DNA of 64,000 nucleotides from Monarcha castaneiventris obscurior (GCA_026261815.1 JAMPIT010000493.1:4543501-4607500), one strand, 5' to 3'. Numbered from the stretch's first letter, positions 1 to 15,200 are shown. Notes: generated from the sequence alone by a model not told the origin. Numbers and translations are program-made.

Positions 1-169
1 GTTCAAGAACTAATATTGTACTCCAGGGAGAGGGAACAGCTGGGACAAAGATCCAACAATGTTTCATAATTATGTGGACACATCTGCTGAATTCAGTGTG
101 GTCACTTCACAGAGCCTTTTTATCTCCTGCCCTTGTCTCTGCAATGGTTTGATGTGAGGAGAAACCTAC

Positions 170-286
170 CAGTGAGGTGGATGAGGCCTTGCTCATCTGG
201 GCCAAGACTCTGGCTTCTCCAAAGGCTGTAGCAAGAATCCACAGGACAGGAAAGAGCAATGGAAGGATGGGTAAGACACCATTCAC
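170..286 (-). CDS. TMEM94: TMEM94 coding exon (residues 317-355), fourth membrane segment
   Basis: This is the last TMEM94 exon in the window, 117 nt and in phase 0 at both ends. It begins VNGVLPILPLLFPVLW, a hydrophobic membrane segment, and continues ATAFGEARVLAQMSKAS before ending at Leu. The acceptor is a T-rich tract ending in CAG before position 286. The donor is CTG followed by gtaggt at 169. Only a few residues differ from the human protein here. Reading on past the donor gives sequence unlike the family, which confirms the exon end. Confidence 0.95.
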
Positions 287-3200
287 CTGAAAAAAACAAT
301 CTGTGATCACCAACAAGCACAGAGAGACAACATGAAGCAGAATCTCCCACATGACATCTTTTCCACCACAGTGAGAGGATAAGGATAAAAGGCCAGGGCA
401 GGAAGGAAGGGGACTGGAAGCAGTGCCAAACAGTGCACACCTTAGGGGGCTTCACTGAAGGAGGCCAGGAATCAATCACACCAACTTGCATCTGTTTTTC
501 CTGCTGAATTTGGCGTAAACTCTAGTGAGTTTAAAGGCAAAGGACACCATATATATAGATATAGATAAACACATACATGGCAAATGAGAGAGCAAAACAC
601 TTAAAGGGAAGTCTATAAGGAATGGCCAAGGAAGTTCTGTTGTCCTCCTCCACTGAATGCTCCAGCATCCAGCATACTTCCAGATCCAGCAAGCACAGGA
701 TGCTGTCATAGCATGAATTAAGTCACTGAGGGAGGGAATCCATCTCGGTGGTGCTCTGGGGAGGAGGTGTAGTGAAGCTCAGAGCTCTCCTTTACCTGCA
801 GCTGAAGAAGAGTGTACTGCCAGGAAGCAATTCCAGGAGCTTGGAAAATGAAGCGCACTGCGTTGGTGATCAGGAATCCAGCCTGCAATTCAGAGATGAC
901 ACTGTCACCTAACTACCTGCACTTGCAAGGAAGAGGTTTTCAGTGCTCTGTAACTTTCTCAGGCCTGGGGAAGTATGAAAAATGTATTTATGATCTGCTG
1001 CTGCAGTTCCTTCCTCCACTCTCACAGCTACGTGTCTCAGCATCTCTGAACTGCCTGAGGTACACACAGAGTCAGCTGCATGAGTGAGCCTGGCCACAAC
1101 TTCCTGTTGATGGCTGCAAATTCTTTACCTTTATTGACAAAACATGGCTATTCTCAAGGACAAAGGCTTGGAATGAGACCCACCAGCACGATAGGGACAG
1201 CGTATTTCAGCATCACTGACTGTACAGTGAACCTCTCATTATCCAGGGCTGTCACAGGCCGTGACAGAGCCATTTCCAGGCACCACCTAAAAAACAGAAA
1301 ACAGCTTGAAATTTCAGCAACAAAGACCCTAACCCTTCACTTTGCTTGGATATAAACCTCCTAGCAGACCTGATTAGAACACTATGGTCAGCCTATGCTA
1401 TGAGGGATGGCTGTCAAAAGAGAAGCCAACATCCACAATAAGTGTGGCACTTGCCATGGTAAATTTGCAGTGTTGTCAAGCAAACTCCTCAGGTCCCCTC
1501 ACCCACTTACCAGGAAGGCAGCAACAAAGACACAGACAGCTGGGCAGGCACTGTGCCCTGCATTTAACTGACCTGACATTATCAATTATTGGGGTCTTCA
1601 ACACACGGAAGAGACGATAGAGCTGAGGGTTCTGAGGTCCCTTCTTCACTTCCCCCCTTGGGGAGGGTGGGGGTGAGAAGGGTGGAAATAGATCTCCAGG
1701 CTCCAGAACTATGTGCTCATCATCCTAGAAAAAAGGTCAGAGGCTTGTGTTCAAGCACATCCGGTTATTTCATGAGAACTGGCATTTGGAGTGAAAGTTA
1801 CAATCAAAAGCACCAAAGGTAAATTTCAAGCTTTAAACTTTTTCCAACCTTCTCCAAACAGTAAAATCTTTGTATAGATCTTGTAAGTAATTAGTTAATT
1901 TACTTCTACCCCAGGTATTTTATACTACCTTCTTTTATAATAAATCAGTAGTAAGGAGAAGGTCAAAGCAGACAAACTTTATTTCTGCACATAAAAAGCA
2001 GGATAAAGGACGGGGTTTGTATGTCATATTATCCTACTGGATAGATTCACTCCACTTATATTTAGCAGCACATTACATTTTCCCCTTGACCTGGGAGAGG
2101 AGGAAATATGGTGCTTTTGTATAACATTAGTGTCTCCTGTCCAGTGGGTTAGGGAGTTCATGGAGACGAAGCAGCCTGGCTAACCATGCGTCGTCCTTGA
2201 CTGAACTGGAATTTCAAGCTATTTTCAAGGTCAGAAGAAACCAAACACTCCAATAATCTGTACTCTGGGAATTAGAGTATTAGCAAGAAAAACCTGGGAA
2301 ATATATTGTTACAGGCCAGGGAAATTAGATGAGCAAGTTACCTTAATCCCTCTCAGAGAAGCAAATGACTCCTGGCCTGGCCTCAAAGCAACAACATCTC
2401 CTTCTACCAAGAGGCTCACGGGCAGGTTGACAAGATGCCCATCCCTGTAGGCCCAGTGAAGGGACCAGGATGGGGCATAAGGCATGTGAAGGTCAGGGTA
2501 CATGGAATCTGGCCATTTCACCTCTTTGCCAAGTGTATCTGAAAGCACAAAGTGTGAAAGAATGAAGTGGCAGCAATTCTGGATTTACATCCTGCAGCAG
2601 GCTACAGGTCCCCCAGTGCTAAGCTCAGCCCAGTCTCATGATCTTTTATCATCTCTCTCTTCCTCCGTAATGGCTTTTCCCTTCTTTCTCCACCCAGTAT
2701 TAGCAACTAAACAGTCATTTTAAAACCTGTACAACAGAAAAGCTAAAGGCTGTCCTTGAAACTGCCCCACTGGAATGAACTGCCCCCTCAGGTCCCAAAG
2801 CTCCTGTTGAGACGATGCTCATGCACAGCAATTTATTTCCTTCTGCTCCGTGTTGTGGTACAACCCCACGTGTTCTCCCCTCATCATCTGCTGCAAGGCA
2901 GATATTTTTATAAGAATATGAGGATTCGAATTACTCCAAAGCACAGCCATAACAGACGCCCACCTGGTAGCACACAGCTTGGAAGCACATGGCCACATGA
3001 CAGCTCAAAATAATTATTTTACAGGACAGGCATGAGGAGAACACACTTCCCACAGCCTGTTTCTGTGCAACACAGGGGAAGGTTAGCAAGCTTAATTAGG
3101 AATGCATGTGATCAGGTTTGGGGAAAGATTCAATGGGAGGAAAACAAAGTGCAAATGGGACAGATGAAGGAGACCTCACCGTTTATCTTATCAACGATGG

Positions 3201-6200
3201 TCTGAAGCCTCCTCTCCACCTCTCTGCACTTCAGCCTCTCTTGACGCCCGATCATGAGGAGATCCAAGAGGAGCAGGAGGAAGAGTGCCAGTGCATTGAC
3301 TATCTCAGCACCTTGGCTTCACACAGCAAAACAGGAGGAAGCAGAAAGCAGATGAGGTTTGAGTAAACGAACAGAATACGCTGCCAGACACCCACAGAGA
3401 TAAACACACAACAGCCTGGTTGTTTATTCCCACATCTCACAGATTCATGGCTCAGAAAGAAATGCATGATCACACTTCTTCTTTAGGATAATGACACCAG
3501 AGAGGTCTGAAAGGACCCATCTCAATTAAAAAATACTTTACAAATATGGTCAAGGCGTGTATGGCACACTAACTTCTCCCATCAACCACTAATTTCTCCG
3601 GTTTCAAAATACTTCCTAACTATCATAATGCCATAGGAGTTTTAAAGATCCAGGAATGCTGTAGGAAAAAAACCCCTCAGTCTCTCCATAGGACACTCCC
3701 TGGGTCTATTAGAAGTAAAATTAAGTTGGCTGAAGTTCTGTGGAAGGGATTGATAGGGAATTACCAGTGTGAGTATGCTGATATCAAGACATCCAGACAG
3801 AATGAGGGACAACACTTATGTCAACCACACACGGTACCAAGATGATATAAAACTACCACCTTGCTTCAGTTAAGCAGCACAGGAAGCTTTGCTCACCTCC
3901 CCTGTGGCTGGCTCCCATAGCAGCACAGCAGCAACAGCACTGCCAGCAGCATCAGAGACGCACCAGGCCAGTGGAAACAGGAGCAGCGGTTACCATGGTA
4001 CAGAAAACTGCTCCTCCACACCTCCTGCAAAGGGAGAGCAGCAGTCAGTCAGCACTCATGGAACACAGAACCAGGCGTTTGGAAAAGCAGAGTGAGAAAG
4101 GGTGAAGGCAGCAGCTGGCGCTCCAGGGAGAACAGAACTTTCCAAAACCCCTGAACACAACACAGAGCATCCCAGATCCATTGTATGAATCCTACAGCAC
4201 CAGTGGATGCTCAGCTGGTGAGTCTGGGTGAACACTTTGCTTTTCTCTTGATTGGAAGAATGAAAAGGCTTCTGTGCCAGGCTGTCCCATTGTCACTGAC
4301 CAACCAAGGAACACTTTTAAGCACTGGGCATAAACACTGGCACTTTGTATTCAACACACACGCAGGCAAACACAGTGGACAAGGAGAGACTATTGAGCTT
4401 CACAGCTCTTTATCTCCACCTGAGGTGGACTGTCTAAGCTCACTGCCCTTAGTGGCTCTTGAACTCCTTAGATCCTTCATAGGGCAAGAGGCATCTTCCC
4501 ACAGAACTCTGGCATCCAGGAGAGAAGTGCTGACAGAAACACACCCTTAGATAGATTCCTTGCTTTGTTCCCAAGGACTTCAACAGTTCTACACCTGGAC
4601 ACTCTGCAGCTGCACTCTGAAGGGGAACGCAGCCAACTTCTGCTTAACCCTCACCTTTACTTTGAGAAGGGGAGACTGAGTGCCCAACTTGTGCTGTTTG
4701 GTGCCTCACCTTCCATGAAGCCCCTTTTTTTCGTTCCTTCTGATGCCCCTCCAGCAGTGCTGACAATTGGTCTCTCAGGATCGTGAGGGCTTTCTTTGTG
4801 GTAAGGCCCAAACTTGAGGTCATCTCATCCTGAGGTACCAGAAAAATAAACTGGTTAGTGCTTCCCTATTTTCCTTTTAGGCTTTTTCCTGGTGGCTGAC
4901 AGAGCAGCTGACTGTGAATGCCCTGTACTCATCAGCAGCAGCCTGATTCTCCATTTTCCTGAAATCATCTTCCCTCCTGTGAACTTTAGACTGCTTGCTG
5001 GAATTAGAGCACTTAGATAGTATCAGGTAAACAAACCGGTCCTGACTGTGCTGATAAATACTTTATCAAAGCACAATACCAAGTAATTTCTGTGAAACAA
5101 GATCTAATCAGTAGAGGCTGAGGACAATACAGAGGTTATGCAGGCTTGAACTGGTATCAGCTTGTAGAGACAACAGAACACAGTTATGGCAGAATTTTAA
5201 TGATACAGGATGGATTGGCTAACAATAGTAACAACTAAGTAATAGAATATCAGCAATTCAAAACAAGAGTGGTCCAACTTCCACAGCTGCTTGCTACAGA
5301 TTTTTGTTTGTGAGTTGGGCCTCAGTGGCTACTTTGATGCAGAAGCTCCCAGATTTAAATGCTAGGCTGTGGATCAGTTCAGGACCAGACATGACCCCGC
5401 CATCAACTCCTCCATTTACAAGAGCAAACACTGGAGTTACAAGTGCTGAACTGCAAGGGAGATATTTGGACTTGCAGGAAGCACAGAGGTCACAGCACCT
5501 CTCCCTCAGCGCTCAGCAAAGAGGCAGCAGTCCCAAAGGACACATCCCAGGAGTGTGCCATATGGAAAACACCGCCATAAGATGCTGATAACAACAAAGT
5601 GGGGTAAACACTTGCATTTCTGGGGCAGGAACGTGAGCACTTTACTTTCTTTCAAATCAGATTGCAGTGCGGTACTGTGGGCACCAGATCACTGACAGCA
5701 AATCAACAGGGAAGAGCAGGCTGGTGTCCATGAGGGCTACAGCAGGGAACTGGCAAATAAAAGTTCTCATGGGCATTTCATGTTTTAATACAAACACATT
5801 GAGCATGTACAGCACATAGGATATCCTGCATGTTGGAAATGTTCAGGTGTGTCATACTGTGCACAGAGTACAGTACAAACAGGCAGGAAGTTTGTCCCTC
5901 CTGTCCCCACCAGTGTGATACAGCCTGGAGCTCAGGCAGGAGCTGCAGCTCTTCCTGGTCTTGTAGCTCTTCCCAGCCCTGCCAAACCCACCACGGTCTC
6001 AAACCGCAGCAGTTCTGCTCCTCAGGAGCTGCTTGCACACACCCAGCTCTGCAAGTGCAGCTTGGCTCTGATCTTTTCTTCCTGTTCTTTAACTGCATGG
6101 TTTCGTGATGAACATTTACTGGAAACTAATCTTGGACTTCAGACTCATTTGCATTGATGGTCCAATCCAAAACTGTAAAGCAGTGTTGAGGAATAGTACA

Positions 6201-9200
6201 TAAATTCTCTTTAGAATACCATCTACCACACACACACTCTCCTGACCTATCAGGGACAACCTGAAACAGCAAATTCTGTCCAGGCAGAGTCCAGCAATGC
6301 TGCTTTAGCTGCACTTTTACAGAACTAAAAATAATCCTGCTGCAGTTTTCATTCTCTGTGTCAGTTTTAGGAATAGAGGAAGCAGTTCTGTGTTGTTCTT
6401 GGAAGCAGCCCAGGTAACATCAGCACAGGACTAAACGTAGGAGTCTCTCAAAGACTCCCAGAGGAGAAGATGGCAGTGGAGCTGGCACCAGCCACGCTGC
6501 TGCACCATGGAGTGCTGCAAACAGCAGTGTCTGAGAACAACACCGAGCAAGGGACAGTCAGGCTTCTCTCTCTTGTCTGGCTGCTGCTTGTTTGGGGCAG
6601 CACAAGGCACCCACAGAAATAGAAATCCTCTCCATCATGGGGAAAGCAGACAGATAAATAAAACACACAGAACAGAAGGCAGAAAAAATAAGAGGGACTT
6701 GAACTGAAAAGCAAAGTCTGCTTCGCCACAGAGCTGGTTCCAATGGCCACATCAGAAGCTACAGAAGAAATGAGAGGAAAGCTGCACCTAATGTCAACCT
6801 CTACTACAGTCACACAGTGCCTGGAAAGAGAAACTGCCACAGCACGGCAGGCAGTGAGCACAAAAAAGCAGCAAATCCAGAGGTAATCAAAAAAGGTTCC
6901 TGAAACACTTGCACACCTGCTCCAGACTTTACACAGAAGTTACTGGTTTGGCATAGTGTCAGTCAAGATAAGGGCAGCCACAAAGGAACGAGGCTGTAGC
7001 AGGTGACAAAGGACAAGTGCAATGAGCCAGGGCTGGGGAAGAGGAAGGGCAGGAAGGGCAGGGATTGTTAAACACCCATCCTGACACTCAGAACATGGAG
7101 TATTTGGCAAAGGAGGAAGAGCCAGTCTGGTAAACAAACACTGTAATACTGTGAGTGAGGACTGCTGGGGGCACTCGGGTAACTTGCTGTGGGTGAGCAT
7201 CAAGGGCAACAGCCTGGGACTCCAGTGAAAGGGACAGGCAAGAAGAGCCACCCTGAGCTCCCGGCAAGGGGCAGCTCCAGGTTTTCGCAACAAGAGCTGC
7301 CCTGCTAAGTCATCAATTGCTAATGAGGCATTTTTCAAATGCCCTGAAGTAAACCCTTGTCTATGGCAAACCCAGGCGCTCTGAAACTGTCCCAGAAGGA
7401 TCCTTCCAGCCTTTCATCAGCTGCAAGTGATCTTCCTGCCACAAACCAGGAAGTGAGCACCCCAGGGTGAAGAAGCTGTTCACAGGAGGTGTCAGTTCAT
7501 TAATAAAAAACCTTGACATTCATATCTTTGCTTTGGAAAGCTACGTTCAAAGAGAAATCTGCTAATTTGCCGGTCCAAACAGAAACAGCAAGACACCTTC
7601 CCACCCACCTGCCTTAGCAAAGGGTTTCCTGTGAAGAACAACAAAGGAAGAGCAGACAGTAAATTCCAGGTTACACTGAAAGCAAACCCCTGATGGGTAT
7701 CAGGAGGCATTTTAAAAGGCTGTACTTTCCTTTTGCCTGGGCCTAAAGGCAAAAAGTCCTAAGGAGAAAATAAGCAGTTGCCTCCTCCTTTGCCCCGGAG
7801 AGCACAGGAGCCTCTAAGTGCTCTTAGGGCTCCTCTGGAGCTGACCCCTGCCCTGGCCATCCCAGCCTCAGTGTGAGAGGCATGGCTAGAGCCAGGTAAA
7901 AACGGGATGATTGCATCCTTCTGCTTTGGGATGATACCAGGGCTCTCAGGAGCTGTGATCTGTGGGACGGCTGTTAAGGAAAAAACAGTGCAGGACATTT
8001 CCTTTGAGCATGTGACTTTATTTTCTAGAGGCAATGAATGTGCTCAGGTGTGGACTGGATGGAAACATGAAAAGATGTGTGAATTTCTCCACTCGTAGTA
8101 AATATTCTACATGTTAAATTACTGCTTAGCTTGCCTGAAAACATTAGGGAAAGGGAATCTGATACAGATCTTGCAAATGCCCAGGTTTAGGAGCTGGTTT
8201 GGCTCTTCAGGAAGGAAACAAAAAGCAGTTCAGAGGCAGGAGATGAGGAATCACAGAATCCGTAGACTTTTCTTTGCCTTGTCCTTTCAGTTGAGCCTCC
8301 ATAGTTTGACAGGGGTAAATTAGTTGTCAAATACCAAGGAGCTTGTTTAAATCCATAGCCTTGTCTGGCTCATGACAAATAGGTTCTCTTTGCCTTCCTC
8401 AGGGGTTGCAGGAGCATTTTCAGGCTGATAGGTAGGAAAAGTGTGGTTATTTTCTGATTTTTCCTCCCACAACATGAAGTTGTTCCCGAGCAACACCACC
8501 CACCCATGTCTGCTTCCTGCAGCCCACCTTCATCCTCACACAAATCCACCACTGAGCTCTCTTCCTAAAACTCTCATCTTGTTCTTTTACACATAGAACT
8601 GTTTAAGATTACCTTAAAAGTTGATCAGCTCTCTCACACTCTCTGCTATCTGATGAAAGACAGAGGTCTTGCAGCTTCCTTCCAGAGGAACAAAAAGCAG
8701 AGCCCAGAATGTGTACAGAGAAATGGACACAAAATAGTAGTATATTTAAGTCCTCTTATATTTTCCCACAGCCATTAGACATCCATAGTAGCATATTTAT
8801 TTGTTGTACCAGTAAATGTTGATATAATATGTGCCAAATATTTTTTTTAATAACACTGGAACACAAATATATTCCTTGCTTTCCAGAGCAAAGTGGGTTG
8901 AATCATCCATCCTCTGTGGATTCAGTCTCTTGCAGAATAAGGGCTTCTCACCAAGATTGCTGTACACTTGAATGTAACTGCCTTTACAAAGACTGTTTAA
9001 ACAAATAAGTGAACAGAATACAAAATATTTGCTACAAGTTTCAATTCTCATAGACTGCATATCCACCCCTCTGATTCAGAGTGGTGGAAAACCCCTGCAA
9101 GGCAGTTGTCAGACTGTTTCCCTCTTTCCAGGCTGCACTCACTAGGCTCCTTTTATAACACCTCTACTCAGTTGCTTTTCAGATCTGAACAGTTGGAGGT

Positions 9201-12200
9201 GGGAAACTGGGCAGCAGAATGTTCTTCCTTTTTCTGAGAACTATTTTGCATTCCTTAGCAGAAAAAGAAGGCAGTTTTTAATTTAACAATGACACTTTGC
9301 AGGAGATTAATCTACTACAGGGATTACACCTCCTGATATGTAAGCATTATTCACAGATTCAAAAACACACAATAAGGAGTAACTCTCCCAAATATATTTG
9401 CATTTATTACTGTAAGTCCAATTCTTGTTTAGGATAAGTCACAATATGACACAAAGTGGGGTTTTTGGGTCTGATCAGAGAGGATGGCAGACATCAAATA
9501 CATGACAGCACACCATTTCTTGGGGTAGCACTTCATACAGCAGCCTAGCGCTAGAGAGGGATTTATTCTTGCTCTAAAGCAAATCACTCATCAGGATGCT
9601 ACAGCTCCTGTACACCTGCAGCTCCTGATTTAGTGCCTGGACTGCCTGAAATGGCTCATCCCTGCTATAGAGTGACACAGATGGAACCAGCAGAGCCAAT
9701 GCATCGGTCACTCTGGGCACAAATTGCCCTTTATTATCCCATCCTTAGTCCCAGTCTGGATTTCTGTCTTTCTTGGTGCTCTCCTGGCTACTTTTCCTAA
9801 GAGACTGGATCCCTGAGTCCAAGCAAGAATGCTTCTCTAGTGACCCAGGCTACATCAATCATCCCCCCTGACACATTCCTACTCCATGGGGTGAACTTTT
9901 GATTAAGATTCTGGACTGTCAGGACAGCTGGATTCTCTAATTCATTCTGTCACTGGCTTCTGCATGACAGTGGGAAAATTGGATACTCCTCTGTGACTTA
10001 GTTTCTCATTCTGTGATGGGGCTACCAACTCCCCACCAACTGTTGTAATTGTGAAGATTATAACATTCACCAGCCCACTTGAATGCTACCAGAAAGCTCA
10101 GGAAAAAGAAATGTATGTTGATATCTACATATCAGCTCCAGAGGCAGCTCCACCAAGCAGACCACGGCTCTGTGGGGACCACTGCCTTTAAACCTGGACA
10201 TGCTGGGAACAGCACCAGAAGGCACAAGGAACACAGCTATTAAACTTGGTTTGAATGCACCTGACATGAGCTTGGCAGCCACAGCTTAGCTGTTGGTGGT
10301 CTCAAATCAAGTGAAACAAGCCAAGTCTTCAGCACAGCAGTGCCCAAGTTAATGGACAGAGCAATAGGCAGCAACTATCTCCTTCCCCCTCCCCGTGCAG
10401 CCCAGGATGAAAGGCAGCCCAGACCTCCCGCTGCCCCCAGACAAAAGAGCCCCCCCAGCTGGGTAACTGGGTGCCTGCAGGGGCTCCAGTGTGGATGCTC
10501 TGAGGCTCCCCACAGCTCGTGACTAACAGGGCCTGCAGATTCCCCCTGCAAAGAGACAGAGCTGCAGGAACAGAGAGCTCTGAGATGTGGCCAAAGCAGC
10601 GCTCGCCAGCCTGAGTCACTGCTGCACTTTGCTGTGCACAGGGTCCATTTTATCCGCTCAACAACATCCACATTCTATGCTCTCCATAAAGCGCAGAATA
10701 AGATGCCAACAGGCACAATCAACCTTTCTACACAGGTAATGCAAAGCCCAGCACTTTACTTCTCCCCAGTAGCAGCCCAGCAGAATAGAAAGAGGCAGCT
10801 GCTGCCCAGGAAACAGCCCAGTTTGGAATTGTACATTCCTCAGTCGGTGCCTTCAGTCCTGTTTGCAGTAGCAAATCCCCAACCACAGTTACCTGTCCCA
10901 CCAGGCTGCAGGATGAGGCAGGGTTTATGCAGCGCTTTGAAGCACTACACAATTATTAAGCTTTAATTACTGTAATTTAGCCAGTTGCATTACTCCTCCA
11001 AGTTCAGAGAGCAGTTAGGGGTCTGTATTTATCCTGGCTTCAACATGCAGCAGTGCTTTATGCCAGTGCAGAGATCCCTCCAGGGAATGCTAATCCCCTC
11101 CCAGAGGCCAGCAGTGCTCAGAAATCCACAGAACTTCAGCACATCTTTCATCCCCCTTGATAGCTTCCTTCCCATCCCCACTTCTTCAGCTGAAGACTTT
11201 GGGGACTAAAATGATGATCCAGCCCGGCAGGTGCACTGCCAGACGGATCCCACAGGGATAAGGAGGTTCAACAGTTACAGATCAAAGCCTATAGAAGCAA
11301 ATGACAAATTTAAGCCATGAGGCAGAGGGGCAGCAAAGCAGGAGTCAGCAGCTAAAATCCTGTGTGGATTTTCCTGTTGGTCCTGGGGTTAAAACTGCAG
11401 TTTAAAACAGTTTCTTTTCCCCGTCACTGCCAACAACAAGCTATTCCCTAGCTAAAATCATCACTCCCTGTTTCATGTCCTGCCATAACCTCTTTCCCCA
11501 AAACCTCAAAGCTCTTCATGCCCCATCACATCAGGCAGGATGCAGGCTGGGGAGGGAGACAGGGAAAGCCATTTTGAAATTAAATGTTAAGGGAGAGGAA
11601 CTTACTTTGCGACATTTGCCTTGGTGGGGGATCCAGAGATCAGCCTGTTTGAAGAGCATCTGGGCTAAATTCCTGCACCACTTCCCCAGCAACTTGCACT
11701 GCTGCTGCTCTCCAAAAATGAGAGAGCAAAGAGGGAGAGCAAGACTGTGCAGAGCCCAGCGCCGCAGAGAATGAGACAGAAGCAGCAGAGTGAAGCACCA
11801 GTCTGCTGATTAATTCAGCCTGTTTCCAGTCACGCTGCAGATCCAGCAAGGAGGCGGCGGATGGGGGTGGGGGATGAGGGAGGATGAGGGATGGAAAGAG
11901 GGGGAGAAAAAAGCAGAGAGAGAAGAAAGTTTGCCCAGGATAGCACCAGATGTCTGTGAGAATGGTTCATTCATCAGATGGAGCCGACACAGTGAGGATC
12001 CCTGGGCTCCCTGCCTGCAGAGCTGCATATGCATGCACAGGAAGGAATGATGCTGACAGACAGGGGTCTGTGCAAAAGCAGATGGCAAATTAGGCAGGAC
12101 AAAGTGCTATAAAATATACTACAGGGGAAGGAGCACCTGAATAGGCATGGGAAATGACTAAATTGAAACCAAGAGACCCTGGAATACTAACTGCCCCACA

Positions 12201-15200
12201 GATGACTCCACAGCTTTGGATTCAAGCTCAATCAAAAATGTAAGTATTTGCTATTTAAACAAGTTGAGATGGTTACAGGTCCCATCTGAAGTGTTCCCTC
12301 CCTTTTCTCTTGTTGATAAAGAATGCAGCAAAAGCCCCTCTCAGCAGCCCATATTCATCCTGAACCGCACAATCTGAACTAAAAGGTGCACATAAATTCA
12401 CCATAACCATGCCTGGGGCTCCACATTTACCTGGGCACAGCACACAGGAGGCAAAGGATTAGTGTAGATAGGGAAGGGCTGGGTAGAACAACAACAAGGG
12501 GATAAAAAGGTGAAGAAGGAATGAGCCTTTTCTCTCATTCTCATCTTTTACACGAATGTTTCCTTCTCATTGTTGGAGGGACACACCTTTATAAGTGAGT
12601 TTTTATATAGCTCCTGCTTCAGTGTTGTCCTAATTCTGTCTGGGGCTTCCTAGTTCTGCAGAGCAATCACTACAACAACTGCTTTCATTCCACACAGAAA
12701 GGGGTAAAGAACTGGCCCAGCCAAGCACCACCTCAATAGGTCGCCAAGGATTATAGCTGGCTGGTACCAAACAGGACAGGCACTGCAAAGGCTTCCAGTC
12801 TCATACATATTGTGCAGCTCTGAAGACCATGTACAGGTGTCAGGACTCACCTACCCTGCCTGGACAAGCTCTTCACTTCCTTTCTTTTTCTGAGGTTCAA
12901 ATGCCTCAGTAGGCACAGCCCATATTCAATGTTTTAAGCCAGAAGGGCAGAGATTAAGTGGCCTCAGTATTCACAGTAAACCCAACACAGGGTCTGGTTA
13001 TCACCTGTGTGCTGGCACTGAGTTACACATCGATGTGTAATCTCACAAAGCTCTTAGAGCCAAAGCTGAAGGGAAGCAGGCACTTTGTATTTATTTAATC
13101 TAACTTCGGGAAAAAGCAGAAGAGAGAAAGAGGCAAAACATCCTTTATCCTTCTGTAGGGCATTTTGTTTCCTAGACAACAATTTTAAACTGCAGAAAAC
13201 AAGAAAATGTCCTAATGGCACAATTTTCTTTCCTGCCTGCTAAGGAACTACTCACCTATTCCTTTCAACACAAAGAAAAAAGGAGAGAAAAAAGAAAAGA
13301 TCAACAACAAGACGAGGTAAGAGTGGATAAACCCTCACACAACATACTTGTAAGACCCCTTCTTTATCACAGTGCTTGCTGATCTCTTTCCCATGGCTTT
13401 GTACCTTTTGGAGACTCGAATGGAAGTGAATAAAACAACTTGCTTGTGCAATCCCAGGAATAATCCTTGTGCTTCACGCAGTTAGAGGTCCCAACCTCAA
13501 AACCTCCAGCTTTGGTCATGGACACAAATGGAATTGGATCAAATTGCTTCTTCTTGTTTACCCCACTGCTGAGAGGCCTTGCTCGAAAATGTTTTGTGTA
13601 GGGCAGTAACTTGTACTATGTAGCTTCCTTCTGATATCAACTGGTATCAGAAATTGCATCTGGAAATGCATTTATGCATTAAATAATAGAAGGAAAGAGC
13701 AAAAGACAAAAACTTGGGATCTGAAGATAAAACTGGGACTTGAAATAAAAGGCTGAGTACAAAGGCAGGGACTGATCTATACAAAATCTGCAGCACAGAT
13801 GAGAGATGCCTGTGGAAAAAGGATCAGTTTTTGAAAAAGCCCTTGGAAGAAGAGCTGAGCTTTTAGAGAACAGAAAGGAATAAAAACAGAGACACAGTCA
13901 CTGGCAGGATGAGAAGGAGCAAAGCACTTGGGCTACTTTTCAGTCCAAAGGTAGGACTGTAGCTCTTGTTAGGCAACCTGGAACAAGGACCAACAGTGCT
14001 GGAGCTGCAGCAATGTGGAGCACAGCTCCCTGAATACGTTTCCAGGCTCTGGCCAGGAGGCACGGTGCTGTATCCAGGCTGCAGCAATTACACTGGGACA
14101 ATACAGCTCAGTTGTTATGGGTAACTGTGCAATGGATGATGTCAATAATTTGTATTAGCTGTGTGGCTGCAAATCCAGCCTACGTCTAATGCAACGCAAA
14201 CTCAGGAGCCTCCCACGGGCCTGTGGCAATCAGTGCTGCTCTCTCGGTATGTGCTGAGTGGTCTTGGAGCAGAGATTCTGGCACCTGTCACAAGGATTAA
14301 ATTCACTTCAGAAATACATAGAAAATTAAAAAGTCAGAGGAAGAGGAGAAAGAACAAGATATCAGCACATTTAATTTAAGAAGGTTTTGGCTCTGCTCCT
14401 AAAATACTATCTGCCTTTCTCTGTGCTGTCTGGTTTCTGGCAAAAACTGGAAGGCAGCCTGCATTACACCTGACAACTCTGATCCTCAGCCATTCCTGAC
14501 AAGGGAACTTATTAGCCAACTGGAGCCAGAGGACAAGTCTCTCATCTGAGTGAGAGATGTCTGTGCTGCAGCAGCGCTCTGAGCACATCTCCTGCTCCAG
14601 GAGTGCTAACTCACACACGTACACTGAAGAGATTGCTTTCAACCAGATTTGGGACTGATGTTTTCACATGTGTTCATTTTATTTTTAGCATTTTAAAATA
14701 AACCTAGCACACTGAATTTACTGCTGATGTTACAAAACAGGTTAATTTGTTCCCTAATTAGTGTATATGTGTCCAAGTTCTTCACTTTAGGAAGATGGAC
14801 TCCACCTTAAAGGGGGTGAAACAAGGACCTGCAGTATTAAAAAAACCAAAAAGGAGCAAACTCCTTAACACCAAATAAGAATTAGAGAATGGTTTGGATT
14901 GGAAGGCACCTTAAAGAATATCTAGCTCCAAGCCCCCTGCCATGGGGCTGCTAACAAGAATAAAATCATTGTCTTTCCACAGAATCCAAACAAAGTAAGT
15001 TGTTAAATGCAGCTTTATGTATCTGTGGGGATTTTTAATTCCTATTGAAAAGATTGCAGTGATCTCTTGCCTTCGTTTTTAACTCCCATTCAGAAAGGAG
15101 GGAGGAAAAAATTTCAGGAAGTCAGGAGAGGAGGTTAGGGCTTGAGAACACCATGATTCCCCCTGTAACCTCCTTGTCAGGACACTTTCCTAATAGGTCT

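Larger units (their letters stand above)
287..4709 (-). other. TMEM94: Short TMEM94 introns between coding exons
   Basis: Seven introns of about 290 to 690 bases lie between the exons of this cluster: 287-795, 883-1183, 1287-1572, 1725-2341, 2539-3179, 3317-3896 and 4025-4709. All use GT/AG ends on the minus strand. They contain no recognisable repeats or genes beyond short low-complexity runs, such as an AT-rich patch near 550-570. Confidence 0.85.

Noticed and set aside
1..169. The TMEM94 exon following residue 355
   Set aside because: The minus-strand sequence here does not read like the expected continuation (LAKFSEDTL-type sequence), so it is intron.
8250..8275. Possible CR1 terminus (aatcacagaatccgtagac)
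   Set aside because: The match is limited to about 14 bases with no CR1 sequence after it.
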